From Winogradskyella undariae (GTDB taxonomy: Bacteria > Bacteroidota > Bacteroidia > Flavobacteriales > Flavobacteriaceae), in the NCBI RefSeq assembly GCF_013285155.1, contig NZ_JABTEL010000002.1:124001-188000 (forward strand): 64,000 nucleotides of DNA, written 5' to 3'. This document shows positions 62,198-64,000 of the stretch, in pieces. The position numbers were made by a program, and so were the translations under genes. Positions within the stretch are counted from its first letter, which is position 1; each line of letters opens with the position of its first letter. Below the pieces are notes generated by a model, which worked only from the letters and a program-made list of their open reading frames with translations, made no database searches and was not told the DNA's origin.

Positions 62198-63511
62198 ATG
62201 AAGAAATTAAAAGAATCAGCACCAAACTTTACAGCATTAATTCCATTATTAGTTTTTGTAATTACCTTTTTAGGAATAGGTATTTATAAAGATGATTTTT
62301 ATCTATTACCTGCGCCAATAGCAGTTATTGTTGGTATTGTCGTTGCCTTCTTGATCTTTAAACAATCTGTTAATGATAAGATAGCGATACTTTTAAAAGG
62401 TTGTGGAGATAATAAAATACTAACCATGTGTTTAATCTATTTGTTAGCAGGTGCTTTTGCTGCAATTACTAAATCTACAGGAAGTGTCGATGCTATTGTT
62501 AATCTGGGGATGGATTATATTGCTATTCAGTATATTTATTTAGGCATTTTTTTAATAGCAGCTTTTTTATCCATTTCAACAGGAACATCAGTAGGAGCTA
62601 TTGTAACACTAGCTCCAATAGTAGTTGGCTTTTCAGGACATGGAGATATTTCTTTAGCTGTACTTTGTGGTGCTTTACTAGGTGGATCTATGTTTGGAGA
62701 TAATTTATCCGTAATATCAGATACAACTATCGCTGCAACACAGTCTTTAGATTGTAAAATGAGTGATAAGTTTAAAGAAAATATTAAAATTGCACTTCCG
62801 GCAGCATTAATAACCTTGGTTATTTTAACAGTACAAGGTTTAGATTTAAGTTCTAATGTTTTAAATGATGTTCATTATGATTATTCAGTCATAAAAATTG
62901 TTCCTTATATATTAGTCATTATACTATCTGTAATAGGTGTAAATGTATTTGTAACGCTATTTTTTGGAATTATTTCAGCTATTGTATTAGGTGTTTTTGA
63001 TGGCGATTTTACAGTAATGGAATCTACAAGAATTGCATATACAGGTTTTACAAATATGACAGAGATTTTCTTACTATCACTATTAACAGGTGGTTTAGCA
63101 GCTCTGGTAGAAAGAAATGGAGGTATAGACTATATTTTAAATAAAATAAAAATTCTTATTAAAAGTAAAAGGTCTGCTCAATTTGGTATTGCCGCTTTGG
63201 TGAGTACTATAAATATGGCGATTGCAAATAATACTGTATCTATAATTATATCGGGTTCTATTGCAAAAACAATAAATGATGAATATGGTTTAACGAATAG
63301 AAAAACAGCTTCAATCTTAGATATTTTTGCTTGTGTTATTCAGGGAATATTACCTTATGGAGCTCAGGTTTTAATGATTCTGAGCTTTTCTGAAGGTCAA
63401 ATAGATTATATAGATTTAATACAAAACACGTGGTATTTGCTTATATTGTTTGTGACAACAATTTTATTAATAAGCTTTGAACCTTTGTTTGTTAAGAAAG
63501 TAAAGAAGTAA
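62198..63511 (+). CDS. NhaC-family antiporter, MetT-like methionine transporter candidate
   Basis: Start at ATG 62198 (MKKLKESAPNFTALIPLL); the frame is open from a TTG at 62165. 437 residues with about ten or more membrane helices. Recognisable are GTSVGAIVTLAPIV, GGSMFGDNLSVISDTTIAA and AIANNTVSIIISG, typical of NhaC-like carriers. MetT proteins are NhaC homologues proposed to import methionine and are often under S-box control. The compact SAM-like leader favours that over Na+/H+ exchange. Both steps are inference from the leader. Confidence 0.82.
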   Translation: MKKLKESAPNFTALIPLLVFVITFLGIGIYKDDFYLLPAPIAVIVGIVVAFLIFKQSVNDKIAILLKGCGDNKILTMCLIYLLAGAFAAITKSTGSVDAIVNLGMDYIAIQYIYLGIFLIAAFLSISTGTSVGAIVTLAPIVVGFSGHGDISLAVLCGALLGGSMFGDNLSVISDTTIAATQSLDCKMSDKFKENIKIALPAALITLVILTVQGLDLSSNVLNDVHYDYSVIKIVPYILVIILSVIGVNVFVTLFFGIISAIVLGVFDGDFTVMESTRIAYTGFTNMTEIFLLSLLTGGLAALVERNGGIDYILNKIKILIKSKRSAQFGIAALVSTINMAIANNTVSIIISGSIAKTINDEYGLTNRKTASILDIFACVIQGILPYGAQVLMILSFSEGQIDYIDLIQNTWYLLILFVTTILLISFEPLFVKKVKK

Positions 63512-63531
63512 AAGAATTATCTTTTACTTCT
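63504..63531. terminator. Perfect hairpin across convergent stop codons
   Basis: A 12-bp perfect inverted repeat (AGAAGTAAAAGA, 63504-63515, with 63520-63531) covers both stop codons of the convergent transporter and right-edge genes. It lacks a long T-run, so it may stop transcription weakly in either direction. Confidence 0.45.
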
Positions 63532-64000
63532 TCTGTTTTGTCTAGATGATGTGGGTTGTCCGTACTGATGTTTAGGTATAGCAGAAGCTTTTTTCATTTG
63601 TTGCTTCATCATTTTAATTTGATCAGCTAACATATCACGTTTGTCTAATTTTTCTGCTTCAGCTAATAATTTTTGAGCTTCTGGTTTTTTACGTTTAGAA
63701 AAAGCAATTCCGGCTAAGTTTAATTTTGCCATCGCTAAATCATGATCCATAGATAAACCTAAATCAATAGCTTTTTTAAAATAACCTTCGGCTTCATTCA
63801 TATTAGTCTGAGAAACCATAATACCATTTAAATAGTTTAAATAACCTTGTTGCTTTTTAACTAAGGCACCTTCAGGGTTCTTTATTTTGTCTAACCATTT
63901 TTTAGAACCTTCAAAATCTTGTTTTCTAAGCTTTAAGAAAGCTAATAAAATCATTTCATTTTTAAAGTAAAGGAAAATAAATATTGTAGACAGTAATAGG
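63517..64000 (-). CDS. TPR-like membrane-anchored protein (5' end outside window)
   Basis: The frame stays open to the right edge, so the N-terminus is missing. The visible part begins with a hydrophobic segment (LLLSTIFIFLYF), then helices in TPR pattern: MILLAFLKLRKQDFEGSKKWLDK, LNGIMVSQTNMNEAEGYFKKA and LNLAGIAFSKRKKPEAQKLLAEAEKL. The tail is basic with Gln and Ser. An internal Met at 63954 is probably not the real start. No function assigned. Confidence 0.75.
   Translation of the reverse strand, partial: LLLSTIFIFLYFKNEMILLAFLKLRKQDFEGSKKWLDKIKNPEGALVKKQQGYLNYLNGIMVSQTNMNEAEGYFKKAIDLGLSMDHDLAMAKLNLAGIAFSKRKKPEAQKLLAEAEKLDKRDMLADQIKMMKQQMKKASAIPKHQYGQPTSSRQNRRSKR

Overview
The window looks like chromosomal DNA from a marine Flavobacteriaceae bacterium (phylum Bacteroidota). 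The evidence is low GC content, almost no Shine-Dalgarno sites, occasional TANNTTTG-type -7 boxes, several proteins with type IX secretion (T9SS) C-terminal sorting domains, PorP/SprF and OmpA/PD40 proteins, 2TM-domain proteins, and the order nitroreductase / DegT aminotransferase / RibB / LptF-like / LolA / FtsK. The species is not determined. No rRNA, tRNA, CRISPR array, transposase or phage gene was seen.

Layout. (1) 1-11.9 kb: gliding/T9SS surface locus, with a secreted adhesin-like protein cut by the left edge, a PorP/SprF-like outer-membrane protein, a PorE-like OmpA protein, and a 1983-aa repetitive secreted protein. (2) 12-24.7 kb: housekeeping genes (nitroreductase, PLP aminotransferase, RibB with a degenerate RibA-like domain, LptF/G-like permease, LolA, FtsK, M15 peptidase, DgkA-like kinase, Tpx, PheT). 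(3) 25-32 kb: TlpA-like thioredoxin lipoprotein, small envelope proteins, a LytS/LytTR-type two-component system interleaved with three 2TM domains, and a LETM1-related protein. (4) 32.1-46.5 kb: an accessory block bounded by two ECF sigma modules facing each other (sigma / one-TM protein / Spy-like periplasmic protein). Between them lie EF-hand proteins, three YHYH-domain lipoproteins, two related small membrane-anchored proteins, a CotH-kinase/T9SS protein, a YwqK-like lipoprotein, an SCO family protein and a BNR/YCF48-like lipoprotein. (5) 46.8-64 kb: MsbA-like ABC exporter, phosphohexomutase, glycosyltransferase, L31 type B, GlmU-like protein, PD40 protein, oligopeptide-type binding lipoprotein, MtaB, small enzymes, lytic transglycosylase, cardiolipin synthase, an NhaC-family (MetT-like) transporter behind a very compact SAM-I-like leader, and a gene cut by the right edge.

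The main discovery is in block 4. Six intergenic sites carry CAAGTTT, exactly 13 nt, then CATCTAAA, all on the sense strand directly upstream of genes in the block. This looks like the promoter of the first ECF sigma factor. One copy lies inside the sigma operon, after the sigma gene, and would drive only the putative anti-sigma and sensor genes (negative feedback). The second ECF module carries its own distinct pair, AAAC-N14-GAAGTCTAA. I read the block as an envelope-stress or metal-responsive regulon of calcium-, histidine- and thiol-type surface proteins. The regulatory logic is visible in the sequence; the biological function is inference.
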